The notes: generated by a model from the sequence alone, not told the origin. Shown: positions 48,606-57,033, numbered from the stretch's first letter. The stretch is 64,000 nt of DNA from Acidovorax sp. A1169 (GCF_030704685.1 NZ_JAUZDX010000002.1:372001-436000), one strand, 5' to 3'. A program made the numbers and translations.

Positions 48606-49763
48606 ATGAACCCGAGCGCCGCCGCGACCGCTGTCCGCCACTGGCTTGCCAGCCCTGTTCTAAGTGCGGGCGTGCTGCTCGCCGCTACGGTGGGGGTGGC
48701 GCAGGCAGCCCCCATCGTGGTCGGCCAGGTGGCGCCGCTGTCTGGCCTCAAGGCCAGCGACGGCCGGGGCTACTCGGCAGGCATGCAGATGTACTTCAAC
48801 CACGTCAACAAAGCCGGTGGCATCAACGGCAACACCCTGGTGCTGGCGCGCAAGGACGATACCGGCCGGGCCGACCAGACCCTGGCCGCCACCCAGCAGC
48901 TGCTGGCTGATCAGCGCCCGCTGCTGCTGGCGGGCTACATGGGCGCCAGCAACCTGGCGGCACTGCAGAAGTCGGGCCTGCTGGCCAAGGAGAAGATCGC
49001 GCTGGTGGGCTACCGCAGCAGCACCTTCCAGCCTGACTCGCCCCTGCTCTACAACGTGCGCGCCGGCCTGCGCGACGAGATCGGCAAGATCGCCGAGCAC
49101 CTGGCCACCGTGGGCATCACCAAGCTGGGCCTGCTGTACGAAGAGGGTCCCGACGCCCCGGCGCTGCTGGCCAGTGCCGAAGAGGCCGTGAAGAAGAACG
49201 GCGGCAGCCTCGTGGCCAAGGGCTCTTACGAGATGGACACCCTGCGCATGGAGAACGCCAACAAGCTGCTGCAGGCGGCCAAGCCCCAGGCCATCATCCT
49301 CATCACCAGCGGCGCCGCCGCCTCGGCCTTCATCGAGAAGTACCGGCTGGAAGGCGGCACGGCACGGCTCTTCGCCTCGTCCGACGTGGACCTGGAGCAA
49401 CTGGCCAAGCGCCTGGCCGAAGAGCACATGCAGGGCATCTCGATCGCCCAGGTCACACCCAACCCCTACCGCCCATCGAGCAAGCTGAGCAAGGAATTTC
49501 GCGAGGTGCAGGCCAAGAGCGGCGACCCCGACGTGCCCGTGAGCTACGCCATGATGGAGGGCTACATCGCCGCCAAGGTGATCGCCGAGGCCGCGCGCCG
49601 CGCGGGCGCCCGCCCCACGCGCGAGAACCTGGCCGCCGCGCTGGACAGCATCGACAGCCTGGACCTGGGCGGCTACACCGTGGGCTATCGCCCCGGCCAG
49701 CGCGCGGGTTCGCGCTTCGTGGAGCTGTCCATCGTGAGCGCGACCGGCCGCATCCGGCAATAA
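48606..49763 (+). CDS. ABC transporter substrate-binding protein (branched-chain amino acid type)
   Basis: The 385-residue periplasmic binding protein has a signal peptide (SAGVLLAATVGVAQAAP), the LivJ/Peripla_BP_6 pattern VVGQVAPLSGLKASDGRGYSAGMQMYFNHV, and the hinge regions YNVRAGLRDEIGKIAEHL and VPVSYAMMEGYIAAKVI. Its permease and ATPase partners are not in the window, so it is an orphan here. Ligand unknown; members bind Leu-type amino acids, amides or aromatic acids. GAGGAGA precedes the start. Confidence 0.9.
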   Translation: MNPSAAATAVRHWLASPVLSAGVLLAATVGVAQAAPIVVGQVAPLSGLKASDGRGYSAGMQMYFNHVNKAGGINGNTLVLARKDDTGRADQTLAATQQLLADQRPLLLAGYMGASNLAALQKSGLLAKEKIALVGYRSSTFQPDSPLLYNVRAGLRDEIGKIAEHLATVGITKLGLLYEEGPDAPALLASAEEAVKKNGGSLVAKGSYEMDTLRMENANKLLQAAKPQAIILITSGAAASAFIEKYRLEGGTARLFASSDVDLEQLAKRLAEEHMQGISIAQVTPNPYRPSSKLSKEFREVQAKSGDPDVPVSYAMMEGYIAAKVIAEAARRAGARPTRENLAAALDSIDSLDLGGYTVGYRPGQRAGSRFVELSIVSATGRIRQ

Positions 49764-49772
49764 GGATCGGCC

Positions 49773-50798
49773 TCAGCGCAACACGGTGCTGCTGTGGCGC
49801 ACCAGCGCCTCGTTGCCCTGCCGGTCGGCGGCGATCTGATGCGCGAAAGCGGCCACCGAGCCGCCTGCAGGCAGCAGGTGCTTGTCCCTCAGCACCGCGG
49901 CGAATCCCCCGGCATTGAGGATGCGGTTGACCGCCTCATTCAGGCCCTGCACCACGGCTGCGGGCGTGTGCGCGGGCGCAAACAGGCCGAACAGCGAGCT
50001 CAGGTTGGCGCGCGGGTAGCCCAGCTCGGCCAGGGTGGGCACCTCGCGCAGCGCTGGCAGGCGCGTGGGCGAGCCCAGGGCCAGCGCGTGCAGGCGGCCG
50101 GCGGCCACGTACTCGAGCTGCTGCGCTGCGAGGTTGGACGACAGCACCTCGAACTGGCCGCCCAGCGCGTCGTTGAGCTGCGCGCCGCCGCCCTGGTAGG
50201 GCACGTGGGTGATGTCGGCGCCGCTGTGCAGGCGCGTCTGCACCAGCACCATGTGGCCTGTGGTGGCCACGCCCGAGCTGGCCCAGCGCACGGCGCCGGG
50301 CCGTGTGCGCGCCAGGGCGACCATTTCGGTGAACGAGCGCGGGCCCAGGGCCGGTGTGCCCATGACCAGCACCGGCGTGTGCATGATGCCTACGACCGGC
50401 ATCACCAGGCCGAGCGGGTCGCGCAGACCGCCGGGCACCAGCAGCGGCTGCAGCGTGACCGGGGTGATCGCCGAGAACGCCAGGGTATGCCCGTCGGGTG
50501 CGGTGCGGGCCAGTAGGTCGATGCCCACCGAGCCGCCGGCCCCCGCGCGGTTGTCCACCAGCACCGGCACGCCCAGGGCGCGCGCCAGCGGCTGCGCCAG
50601 CGCGCGCGCCGTGGCATCGCTTACGCCGCCGGGCGGGTACACCACGATCAGGCGCACCGGGCGGCTGGGCCAGCGAGGTGCTGCTGCATGCACGGCGGGT
50701 GCTGCGGCCACCAGGGCCGCGCCGCCTGCGGCCCAGCGCAGCAGGCGGCGGCGAGGCAGGGATGCGATGGCGGGTGGGGGCTCAGGCAGGCGTGGCAA
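49773..50798 (-). CDS. Bug family tripartite tricarboxylate transporter binding protein (TTG start)
   Basis: The 341-residue protein has a twin-arginine-like signal (LPRRRLLRWAAGGAALVAAAPAVHA), the Bug start RPVRLIVVYPPGGVSDATAR and VLVDNRAGAGGSVGIDLLARTAPDGHTL, and the later THVPYQGGGAQLNDALGG. Bug proteins bind carboxylates or similar small solutes and are very abundant in Bordetella and Comamonadaceae, usually as orphans. The TTG start at 50798 is supported by GGAAGGG seven bases upstream. It overlaps the end of the LysR gene by 17 bases. Confidence 0.87.
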   Translation of the reverse strand: MPRLPEPPPAIASLPRRRLLRWAAGGAALVAAAPAVHAAAPRWPSRPVRLIVVYPPGGVSDATARALAQPLARALGVPVLVDNRAGAGGSVGIDLLARTAPDGHTLAFSAITPVTLQPLLVPGGLRDPLGLVMPVVGIMHTPVLVMGTPALGPRSFTEMVALARTRPGAVRWASSGVATTGHMVLVQTRLHSGADITHVPYQGGGAQLNDALGGQFEVLSSNLAAQQLEYVAAGRLHALALGSPTRLPALREVPTLAELGYPRANLSSLFGLFAPAHTPAAVVQGLNEAVNRILNAGGFAAVLRDKHLLPAGGSVAAFAHQIAADRQGNEALVRHSSTVLR

Positions 50799-51723
50799 CT
50801 CTGGCCCTTCCGGCCGCGATCTTCGTGACCAGCTCGACGAAGGCCGCCGTGGGGCCGTGGCAATCGCTTTTGCGCCAGGCCAGGGTCAGCGGCGCGCCCA
50901 GCTTCACCGCGCGGGCCAGCGGGCGGTAGACGATGGCGTTGTGGTGCGTGCCCTGCATGGACGAGGGCACCACCGAGATACCGGCGCCGGCGGCCACCAG
51001 GTTCAGGTTGGTCATCATGCGGTCCACCTCCGAGACCACGTTGATGGCCACGCCCTCGCGCGTGCACAGCTCCAGCAGGTTGGCATACAGCCCCGGCGCG
51101 CCGGGCTTGCGCACGAAGATGAATTTTTCGCCCCGCAGGTCCTTGAGCTGCACGGGCGGCTGCTTCTTGCCCACCGGCAACTGCGCCAGCGGGTGGTCGC
51201 GCGGCATGGCCAGCACGGCGGGCTCCTGCAGCAGGGTCTTGAGCACCACCCCCTTGGGCCAGGCCACGGGCACGCGCAGAAAGCCGCAGTGCAGGCGCGA
51301 GGAGGCCACCGCCTCGGTGATCTCGGCGGCGTTGTTCTCGCTCACCACCAGCTGGATGCCGGGGTAGGTGGCGCGGCACATGCGCAGCGCCTCGGGCGTG
51401 AAGTCGTGCGCCGCCGACGAACTCGTGAAGCCGATGGAGAGCATGCCCTGGCTGCCGTCGGCAAAGGCCAGCATGCGCTCCTGCATGGCCGCGCAGTCGC
51501 GCAGCAGGCGCGTGGCCTCGGCATAGAACAGCTGGCCCGCATCGGTCAGCGTCACGCCCTTGGGGTGGCGCAGGAACAGGGGCACACCGAGCTCCACTTC
51601 CAGCCCCTTGATCTGCTGGCTCAGCGGGGGCTGCTGCATACCCAGGCGCTCGGCGGCGCGGGTGATGTGCCGGGCATCCGCAACGGCGACGAAGTAGCGC
51701 AGGTGCCGAAACTCGATATTCAT
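50782..51723 (-). CDS. LysR-type transcriptional regulator coupled to a Bug gene
   Basis: The 313-residue regulator starts MNIEFRHLRYFVAVADARHI, with the winged helix ITRAAERLGMQQPPLSQQIKGLEVELGVPLFLR. It resembles the CbnR/BenM-type subgroup (degradation of aromatic acids). Its end overlaps the Bug gene by 17 bases, so regulator and binding protein are co-expressed. The regulated catabolic gene is not obvious; the divergent lipoprotein hydrolase (51897) is a candidate. Confidence 0.87.
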   Translation of the reverse strand: MNIEFRHLRYFVAVADARHITRAAERLGMQQPPLSQQIKGLEVELGVPLFLRHPKGVTLTDAGQLFYAEATRLLRDCAAMQERMLAFADGSQGMLSIGFTSSSAAHDFTPEALRMCRATYPGIQLVVSENNAAEITEAVASSRLHCGFLRVPVAWPKGVVLKTLLQEPAVLAMPRDHPLAQLPVGKKQPPVQLKDLRGEKFIFVRKPGAPGLYANLLELCTREGVAINVVSEVDRMMTNLNLVAAGAGISVVPSSMQGTHHNAIVYRPLARAVKLGAPLTLAWRKSDCHGPTAAFVELVTKIAAGRARVATPA

Positions 51724-51896
51724 AACGTATGGACCACAGATTATTCAGGTGTTTGGCATGTGCAGCCTACGCTCCTAGGATACGCCCTGTTCCCTGCAAC
51801 CGGCCTCGTCGGTTTCCCTGTGGCGGGCTTCGTGCCCGCCTGTGCATTGCGCACAGGAGCACGCTTTTGACACAACAACAACCGGAGACACAATCC

Positions 51897-53282
51897 ATGC
51901 GTTTCACCACCGGCTCGCGCAGCCCGGTCGCTTCGTCGACCCTGTCCGTCCTGTCCACCCTGTCAGCCATCACCCTGCTGTCCGCCTGCGGCGGCAGCGA
52001 CAGCCCTGCATACCCGCCCGAAGCCAAGCCCGTTGCCGTGGCCTGCCCGGCGGAAGTGCCTGCCACCGCCACCTGCCTGGGCGGGCGCGACTCGGCCGGC
52101 GCCTACTACCTCATCGCCACGCCCAAGGACTGGGGCGGCAACCTCATCCTGCACGCCCACGGCGGGCCCGACCTGGCCGCCCCTACGGCCGAGCGCGCGC
52201 AGGAAGACCTGGTGCGCTGGGCCATCATGGTCAAGGCCGGCTACGCCTGGGCGGGCTCCACCTTCCGCCAGGGCGGGGTGGAAGTGCGCGCCGCAGCGGA
52301 GGATACGGAGCGCCTGCGCCGCATCTTCAACGAGCATGTGGCAGTGCCCAAGCGCACCGTGCTGCACGGGCAGTCATGGGGCGCGGGCGTGGCCGCCAAG
52401 GCCGCCGAGATGTTCACCGCGCAGACCGTGGGCTCGCAGCCGTACGACGCGGTGCTGCTCACCAGCGGCGTGCTGGCCGGCGGCACGCGCTCGTACGACT
52501 TCCGCCTGGACCTGCGCGCCGTCTACCAGTACCTGTGCAACAACCACCCCCGGCCCACCGAAGCGAGCTACGCGCTCAACCTCGGCCTGCCCGCCACGCT
52601 GACCCTGGCGCGCGACGACTTCAACGCCCGCGCCAACGAATGCCTGGGCCTGGACAAGACCGCCGCCCAGCGCACGCCCGAGCAGCAGCGCAAGGTCGAG
52701 ACCATCGAGAAGGTCATCAAGATCCCCGCCAGCTCGATATCGGCCCACCTGAGCTGGGGAACCTACCACTTTCAGGACGTGACGGCCAGGCGCACCGGTG
52801 GCGCCAGCCCCTTTGGCAACACCGGCGTGGTCTACAGCGGCTCGGCCGACGACGCCTCGCTCAACGCCGGCGTGCTGCGCTACCGCGCCGACCCGGTCGC
52901 CGTGCAGCGCTTTGCCGACGACACCGACCCCAAGGGCACCATCCCCGTGCCCGTGCTCACCACCAAGTGGATCAGCGACCCAACGGCCTTCGTCGAACTC
53001 GACGCCTACTTCAAGACCGTGATGGACCGCGGCGGCAGCGGCGACCGCCTGGTGCAGACCTTCGTGACCACCGGCACGCACAGCTATATCAGCGACCCCA
53101 CCTACCCGGCCCTGGTGACCTCGCTGCTCGACTGGGTTGAGACGCGCACCAAGCCCACGCCCGCCAGCGTGGCGCATCGCTGCACGTCGCTGGAAGCGCG
53201 CTTCGGCACGGGCTGCACCTTTGCGCCGGCCTATGTGCCCGGAGCGCTGGAGACGCGCGTGCCGGCGCGCACGCGGCCGTAA
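51897..53282 (+). CDS. Lipoprotein alpha/beta-hydrolase-like protein
   Basis: The 461-residue product has a lipoprotein signal peptide with the box LLSAC and the following GGSDSPAYPPEAKPVAV. The hydrolase-like elements are ILHAHGGPDL (oxyanion), the nucleophile elbow LHGQSWGAG (GxSxG) and a late FVTTGTHSYISDP with a catalytic-type His. The substrate is unknown; a role on an ester or aromatic amide is possible given the LysR/Bug neighbours. GGAGA precedes the start. Confidence 0.82.
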   Translation: MRFTTGSRSPVASSTLSVLSTLSAITLLSACGGSDSPAYPPEAKPVAVACPAEVPATATCLGGRDSAGAYYLIATPKDWGGNLILHAHGGPDLAAPTAERAQEDLVRWAIMVKAGYAWAGSTFRQGGVEVRAAAEDTERLRRIFNEHVAVPKRTVLHGQSWGAGVAAKAAEMFTAQTVGSQPYDAVLLTSGVLAGGTRSYDFRLDLRAVYQYLCNNHPRPTEASYALNLGLPATLTLARDDFNARANECLGLDKTAAQRTPEQQRKVETIEKVIKIPASSISAHLSWGTYHFQDVTARRTGGASPFGNTGVVYSGSADDASLNAGVLRYRADPVAVQRFADDTDPKGTIPVPVLTTKWISDPTAFVELDAYFKTVMDRGGSGDRLVQTFVTTGTHSYISDPTYPALVTSLLDWVETRTKPTPASVAHRCTSLEARFGTGCTFAPAYVPGALETRVPARTRP

Positions 53283-53420
53283 GGCGCCGGGGGAAGGCTC
53301 GGCTGGCATGCAAACAGCAGTGAAGAGCTGCCTGCCAGCCGCGTCCACCACCGCCCAGGGCAGCTGGCTGTTCATGGGCGGATTCTCCCCCGCATGCCCG
53401 GGCAGTCGCCCGCGGGCTGC

Positions 53421-54299
53421 CTACTTGAAGGTCACGCGCACCGGCGCCGCGCCCGGCAGGCCGTCGTAGGTGGCCGTGACCGAAAGGCCTGCGCGCGGCG
53501 GCAGCAGCGCCGAGAATGAGCCCAGGCTCACCAGATCGCCAGGCTGCAGGGTGATGCCCTCCTGCTGCAGCGCGGTTGCCAGCCAGGTGACAGCGTTGAG
53601 CGGGTGTTCCAGGATGTCGCTGCCCTTGCCGCCACCCAGGCGCGCGCCCGCGCCATCGGTGAGCGAGACATTCATGTCGGCCAGTGCCTTGAGGAAGGCG
53701 TAGCGCTCGCCTCGGTAGGCCGGTATGGGCAGCGGCGTGCCTGCAACGCCCAAGCGCGCTCCCACGTTGATGGCCGTGACGCCCGCGCCGTTGAGCTGCG
53801 GCGGCGCCTGCACAATCAGGTCGGGCAACTCGATGAAGGGGATCACCTGGTCGATGGCGTCCAGCACATCCGCAGGAGTCTTCGCATGGTTGATGGCCGC
53901 GCTTTTCACGCGCACCAGCATGTCGGCCTCGTACAGCGCGCGGGCGCCGAAAGCCGCCTCCACCGTGGCGCCGCTCTGCAGCACCATGCCCTCGTAGAGC
54001 TTGCCCCACACCGGCTTGTCGGTGTTGAAGCGCTTTTGCACCGCCGGGTTGGTGAGCCCCGCCTTGTAGCCCACCACCTTGCCCATGCGCTGCGCCAGCA
54101 ACTGGTTGAACTTGCTGCGCGTGCATGCGCCGTCAGCGTCCGAGAGGTTCACCGGGTTGGGCGCCGGTGTGCGCGCCACGTAATGCGCCAGCAGCTCGGC
54201 GGTCTGCGCATCGGTCAGGCAGTCGGCGTGCGCGGTGGTGGCCGCGCCCAGCGCCAGCAGGGCGGCGGCGGTGGCAAGGGCTTTCTTTGTCAAGGGCAT
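53421..54299 (-). CDS. Exported 2-keto-4-pentenoate hydratase-like protein
   Basis: The 292-residue protein carries a signal peptide (KKALATAAALLALGAATTAHA). It then matches the MhpD/hydratase-decarboxylase fold of the FAH superfamily: GYKAGLTNPAVQKRFNTDKPVWG, then FGARALYEADMLVRV (usual metal Glu triad region), IPFIELPDL and the late NAVTWLATAL. Cytoplasmic relatives act in aromatic meta-cleavage pathways. Export is unusual; either the protein has a changed role or the signal call is wrong. AGGAGA precedes the ATG. Confidence 0.8.
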   Translation of the reverse strand: MPLTKKALATAAALLALGAATTAHADCLTDAQTAELLAHYVARTPAPNPVNLSDADGACTRSKFNQLLAQRMGKVVGYKAGLTNPAVQKRFNTDKPVWGKLYEGMVLQSGATVEAAFGARALYEADMLVRVKSAAINHAKTPADVLDAIDQVIPFIELPDLIVQAPPQLNGAGVTAINVGARLGVAGTPLPIPAYRGERYAFLKALADMNVSLTDGAGARLGGGKGSDILEHPLNAVTWLATALQQEGITLQPGDLVSLGSFSALLPPRAGLSVTATYDGLPGAAPVRVTFK

Positions 54300-54438
54300 G
54301 GGTTGTCTCCTGTCGTTGTGTGTCATCGGCATCTCGGGCGGCAGTGCACAGCAGGATCAGGATGCGGCCGAGGCCGCCACCCGGGCGCTGGGCTTCGAGG
54401 TCAGGGCCTGAAAAGGCCCTGAACAGGTCCTTGGGCTT

Positions 54439-54999
54439 TCAGCGGTCCACGTACTGCGCGTCGAAGCGCTTGCGCGCCGCGAGGTGGGCGTCGGCGCAGG
54501 CGCCGGTGGCCGGGTCGGCGCGGCACACCGGGCTGGGCTGGAAGTAGCGGGCCCAGGCATCGGCGCGGCGCTGCTGGCGCTCGGATTCGAGCCGGGCGGC
54601 CAGGGCCTGGGCGGTCTTGAGGTCGTCGTCGGCCTTCTTCTGGCCCGCGTCCTGCACCGGCGCAGCGGGCTGCGGGGCCTCGGCCTGCGGTGGTGCGGTC
54701 TGCACAGGCAGTGGCGGCGCGGGTTCGGGGGCGGGCGGTGCCGGTGGCGGCGCAGGCTGGGCCACCGCAGGTGGCGGGGCGGCCTGCGTGCTGGCGTTGC
54801 TGGTACTGCTGCTGTCGTCGCCCACAGGCCGTGGCTGTGTCAGCACGGCCGGTGTGGCTGGTGGCGGTGGGCGCTGGCCGACAATGGCGTCGTGGGCGAA
54901 CAGGGCGGCCAGACCGCCGATGAACACGCCCAGCGCGATCCTGGCAACGTCCGGCAAAAAGGGGCCCCTGCCGGCCGCGGGTGACGAATCTGGTTGCAT
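54439..54999 (-). CDS. Membrane-anchored Pro/Ala-rich protein
   Basis: The 186-residue protein has one membrane helix (VARIALGVFIGGLAALFA) after a short N-terminus. A long Pro/Ala-rich linker (about 55-125) leads to a C-terminal helix rich in Arg/Gln/Glu with two cysteines (SPVCRADPATGACADAH). This resembles anchored linker proteins, but the family is not recognised. Start 54999 follows AGGAGG. The first repeat unit of the array begins about 48 bp upstream of its start. Confidence 0.75.
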   Translation of the reverse strand: MQPDSSPAAGRGPFLPDVARIALGVFIGGLAALFAHDAIVGQRPPPPATPAVLTQPRPVGDDSSSTSNASTQAAPPPAVAQPAPPPAPPAPEPAPPLPVQTAPPQAEAPQPAAPVQDAGQKKADDDLKTAQALAARLESERQQRRADAWARYFQPSPVCRADPATGACADAHLAARKRFDAQYVDR

Positions 55000-55110
55000 G
55001 GCACACCTCCTGCGGGCAGTGTAGCCGTGCATGCGCCGGCACATTGGTCAAATCGCAGGCACTGCGTTGAAACCCGCGCCGGCACGGGGCCCGGCGGGCA
55101 TGCACAGGTG

Positions 55111-55119
55111 TTATCCACA
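55111..55119 (+). promoter_or_regulatory. DnaA-box-like site 1 (TTATCCACA)
   Basis: Exact match to the strong DnaA box consensus TTATCCACA, in repeat unit 1. Confidence 0.6.
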
Positions 55120-55336
55120 GAGTCATCCACCATGGCTGTGGACTGCTGCACTGGGCTGCGTGGCAAGTTGTACCGGGGAGGTGCGCGGCGCCGCAGTCGG
55201 GCCATTGCCAGCCATGCGCCAGGGCCTGAAAAGTGCCCGGCCCACCGTGCTGCGGCGCGCGGCAGTGGGCTGATGAAAGAACAGGCACTGCGTCGCAGCC
55301 CGCGCCAGTGCTGGCTTTGCGGTGCATTCATCAGGG

Positions 55337-55345
55337 TTTTCCACA
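55337..55345 (+). promoter_or_regulatory. DnaA-box-like site 2 (TTTTCCACA)
   Basis: Fits the relaxed consensus TTWTNCACA, in repeat unit 2, in the same orientation as site 1. Confidence 0.5.
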
Positions 55346-55509
55346 GGGTCATCCACGGTGGCTGTGGATGGTGTGGCAGCGCACGCAAGCCGCGCTGCCA
55401 GCGCGCATCGCGGAAGACTTGGAGGGCGGCTGCAGCGCGTGGCTGATGAATTCGCAGGCACCGTGTTGCAGGCCGCGCCAGTGCTGGTTCTGGCGTGCCT
55501 GCACAGGGG

Positions 55510-55518
55510 TTATCCACA
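55510..55518 (+). promoter_or_regulatory. DnaA-box-like site 3 (TTATCCACA)
   Basis: Exact match to the strong consensus, in repeat unit 3. Confidence 0.6.
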
Positions 55519-55643
55519 AAGTCATCCACGCCGGCTGTGGACTTTGCGGACGCCGTTTGCGCCCCCTGCACGGTCATTGGTCAATCCGCAGGCACCGCGT
55601 TGCAAGCCGCGCCGGCATTGGCTTTGCGCGGCATGCACAGGCC

Positions 55644-55652
55644 TTTTCCACA
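55644..55652 (+). promoter_or_regulatory. DnaA-box-like site 4 (TTTTCCACA)
   Basis: Fits the relaxed consensus, in repeat unit 4. Confidence 0.5.
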
Positions 55653-55830
55653 GGGTCATCCACGGTGGCTGTGGACTGGTTCGCCCGCCCAGGCCTGGGA
55701 CGCATGGCAAGGGGGCGGGCGGGGGTGACGGCGGGCGGGCAATCCGGCGGTGCTGGCGCAGCGCTGATGAATACGCAGGCACCGCGTTGCAGGCCGCACC
55801 AGTGCTGGCTTTGGCGTGCATGCCCAGTGC

Positions 55831-55839
55831 TTGTCCACA
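55831..55839 (+). promoter_or_regulatory. DnaA-box-like site 5 (TTGTCCACA)
   Basis: One base away from the consensus (G at position 3), in repeat unit 5, so the weakest of the six. Confidence 0.35.
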
Positions 55840-55976
55840 GGGTCATCCACGCCGGCTGTGGACGGTGCGCGCGCATACGGGTGCCCTGCTGCGCCCCCTG
55901 CGCGGGGCATTGATGAAATCGCAGGCACCGCGTTGCAACCCGCGCCGGCATTGGCTTTGCGCCGTATCCATCGGTG

Positions 55977-55985
55977 TTTTCCACA
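55977..55985 (+). promoter_or_regulatory. DnaA-box-like site 6 (TTTTCCACA)
   Basis: Fits the relaxed consensus, in repeat unit 6. Confidence 0.5.
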
Positions 55986-56011
55986 GGGTCATCCACGGTG
56001 GCTGTGGACTG

Positions 56012-56254
56012 ACCGTGCCCGTGCATGTTGCCAACCGAGCGCCAGGACAACAGTTCACCCAGCGTGACCACCGTCAGCTGCAGCCCGCGCAGCGTTGTGC
56101 CGGGGTTGCCGGGCGGGTCCGAGTGGGCCAACAGCTCGCGCTACAGGTGGATGGCGCGCATGAGATTGCCTAGGTGGTGGGGGTGAACGAGCACGCCGCG
56201 CACCCGGGCGAGCGGGGGCGCGATGTGGGCAGGGCGCGTGGCCACGCCCGTCAT
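56012..56254 (-). pseudogene. Amber-interrupted gene remnant adjoining the repeat array
   Basis: An ATG at 56254 overlaps the stop of the upstream small membrane gene (ATGA), as in a coupled operon. The frame reads 37 residues to a TAG at 56141-56143, within HL-stop-REL. After it the same frame continues protein-like (LLAHSDPPGNPGTTLRGLQL and TVVTLGELLSWRS) up to the edge of repeat unit 6. CAG (Gln) in place of TAG would join both parts. The 3' end appears lost where the repeats begin. Family unknown; a short coding fragment is possible. Confidence 0.45.
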
Positions 56255-56538
56255 GCGTATGTGCTGAGAATAAAGAGGCCGATGAACACCGCGAGCCCCA
56301 GCAAAGCCGCTGTGACCACGACCCGCGATGACCTGGCGGGTGGCGGCTTGGGCCGCTCGGCCAGGACCTCGGTGTACGACTCCAGGGTGGCCCGGGTGAG
56401 GTCGAGCTGCTCCTGCAGCTGTGTGTGGAGCGCCGCATCGCGTTGCGGATTCAGGCTGGTCAGCTGCTCTTCGAGCCTGCGGACCTGCTGCACAAGTCGC
56501 CGGGATGTCAGGTCGCTTGCCGTAGAGAATGCGTTCAT
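56251..56538 (-). CDS. Small coiled-coil membrane protein (95 aa)
   Basis: The product has a helical, heptad-like N-terminal region (LVQQVRRLEEQLTSL and QLQEQLDLTRATLESYTEVL), a basic Pro stretch, and a C-terminal membrane helix (VVVTAALLGLAVFIGLFIL). No family is recognised. The ATG has no strong ribosome site, but the gene is ATGA-coupled at its end to the interrupted remnant and begins 16 bp after the next small membrane gene. Confidence 0.6.
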   Translation of the reverse strand: MNAFSTASDLTSRRLVQQVRRLEEQLTSLNPQRDAALHTQLQEQLDLTRATLESYTEVLAERPKPPPARSSRVVVTAALLGLAVFIGLFILSTYA

Positions 56539-56554
56539 GGGCGGGGTTGCGTAG

Positions 56555-56860
56555 TCACGGTTTGGTGCGCGACGCGCTCAGGTAGGTCTGGTACACCCAG
56601 TACACCGCGTACCAGAAGAATCCTCCGATCAACAGCGACGGCAATTGCGCAGCGTAAAAGCCCACCGGGTCCTTGGCGCGAAACACCAGGCTGCCACCAC
56701 CTCCTTTCACCCACCTTTGGGCCACGCCATCGAGAAGGCTCACACAGATACCGTAGGTGAACAGCGCTGCAATGCCGGCGATGATGATCAGGCATGCCCA
56801 GTAGCCGACCCGTTCAAGTGGCGTCGGCGGTACCTCGGTGGAGTAGGGCTCAAAGGGCAT
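56555..56860 (-). CDS. Small membrane protein (101 aa)
   Basis: The protein starts MPFEPYSTEV and has two hydrophobic segments (GYWACLIIIAGIAALFTYGI and LPSLLIGGFFWYAVYWVY) around a short Gly/Lys loop. No family is recognised. The ATG at 56860 is preferred to upstream in-frame ATGs, but none has a clear ribosome site. It lies 16 bp from the coiled-coil gene on the same strand, so the two and the remnant probably form one operon. Confidence 0.6.
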   Translation of the reverse strand: MPFEPYSTEVPPTPLERVGYWACLIIIAGIAALFTYGICVSLLDGVAQRWVKGGGGSLVFRAKDPVGFYAAQLPSLLIGGFFWYAVYWVYQTYLSASRTKP

Positions 56861-57033
56861 GGGAGTTCGTCGCTTCGACAGGGATGTGGACGAGCCTATG
56901 TCCAGCATGGCAAATCCCATGGTGCTGCGGGGAGATCGGTACTCCGTGCATGGCCGTCCTTTCGGTCGCCTGAAGGGCATTGGCACGGGCTCGCGTGCCA
57001 TGCGCCTTGGCAGCACCGCGGCCTACATCCCCT

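Larger units (their letters stand above)
55047..56009. repeat. Array of six ~99-bp units each with a DnaA-box-like site
   Basis: Six diverged units lie at about 55047-55143, 55271-55369, 55444-55542, 55576-55676, 55765-55863 and 55911-56009. Each runs GCAGGCACCGCGTTGCA, an inner GCCGGCATTGGCTTTGCG-type block, and a final TTTTCCACAGGGTCATCCAC then GGTGGCTGTGGAC. TTNTCCACA is in the same orientation in all. The spacers differ in length (about 33-127 bp) and sequence. No open frame with a ribosome site or family pattern is convincing; long frames on both strands reflect the GC-rich repeat. Confidence 0.9.

Noticed and set aside
54402..54421. CAGGGCCT-GAAA-AGGCCCTG hairpin after the Pro/Ala-rich gene as terminator
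   Set aside because: A perfect stem but no T run on either strand; left as an unassigned inverted repeat.
55047..56009. CRISPR array
   Set aside because: Repeats are about 99 bp, diverged, and spacers range from about 33 to 127 bp; no cas genes are near.
55047..56009. Chromosomal origin oriC
   Set aside because: DnaA-box-like sites are present, but no dnaA, dnaN, gidA or rpmH neighbours and no AT-rich unwinding stretch.
54840..56131. Long open frames on both strands across the repeat array
   Set aside because: They repeat with the DNA unit, have no ribosome sites or family patterns, and exist in several frames because of high GC.
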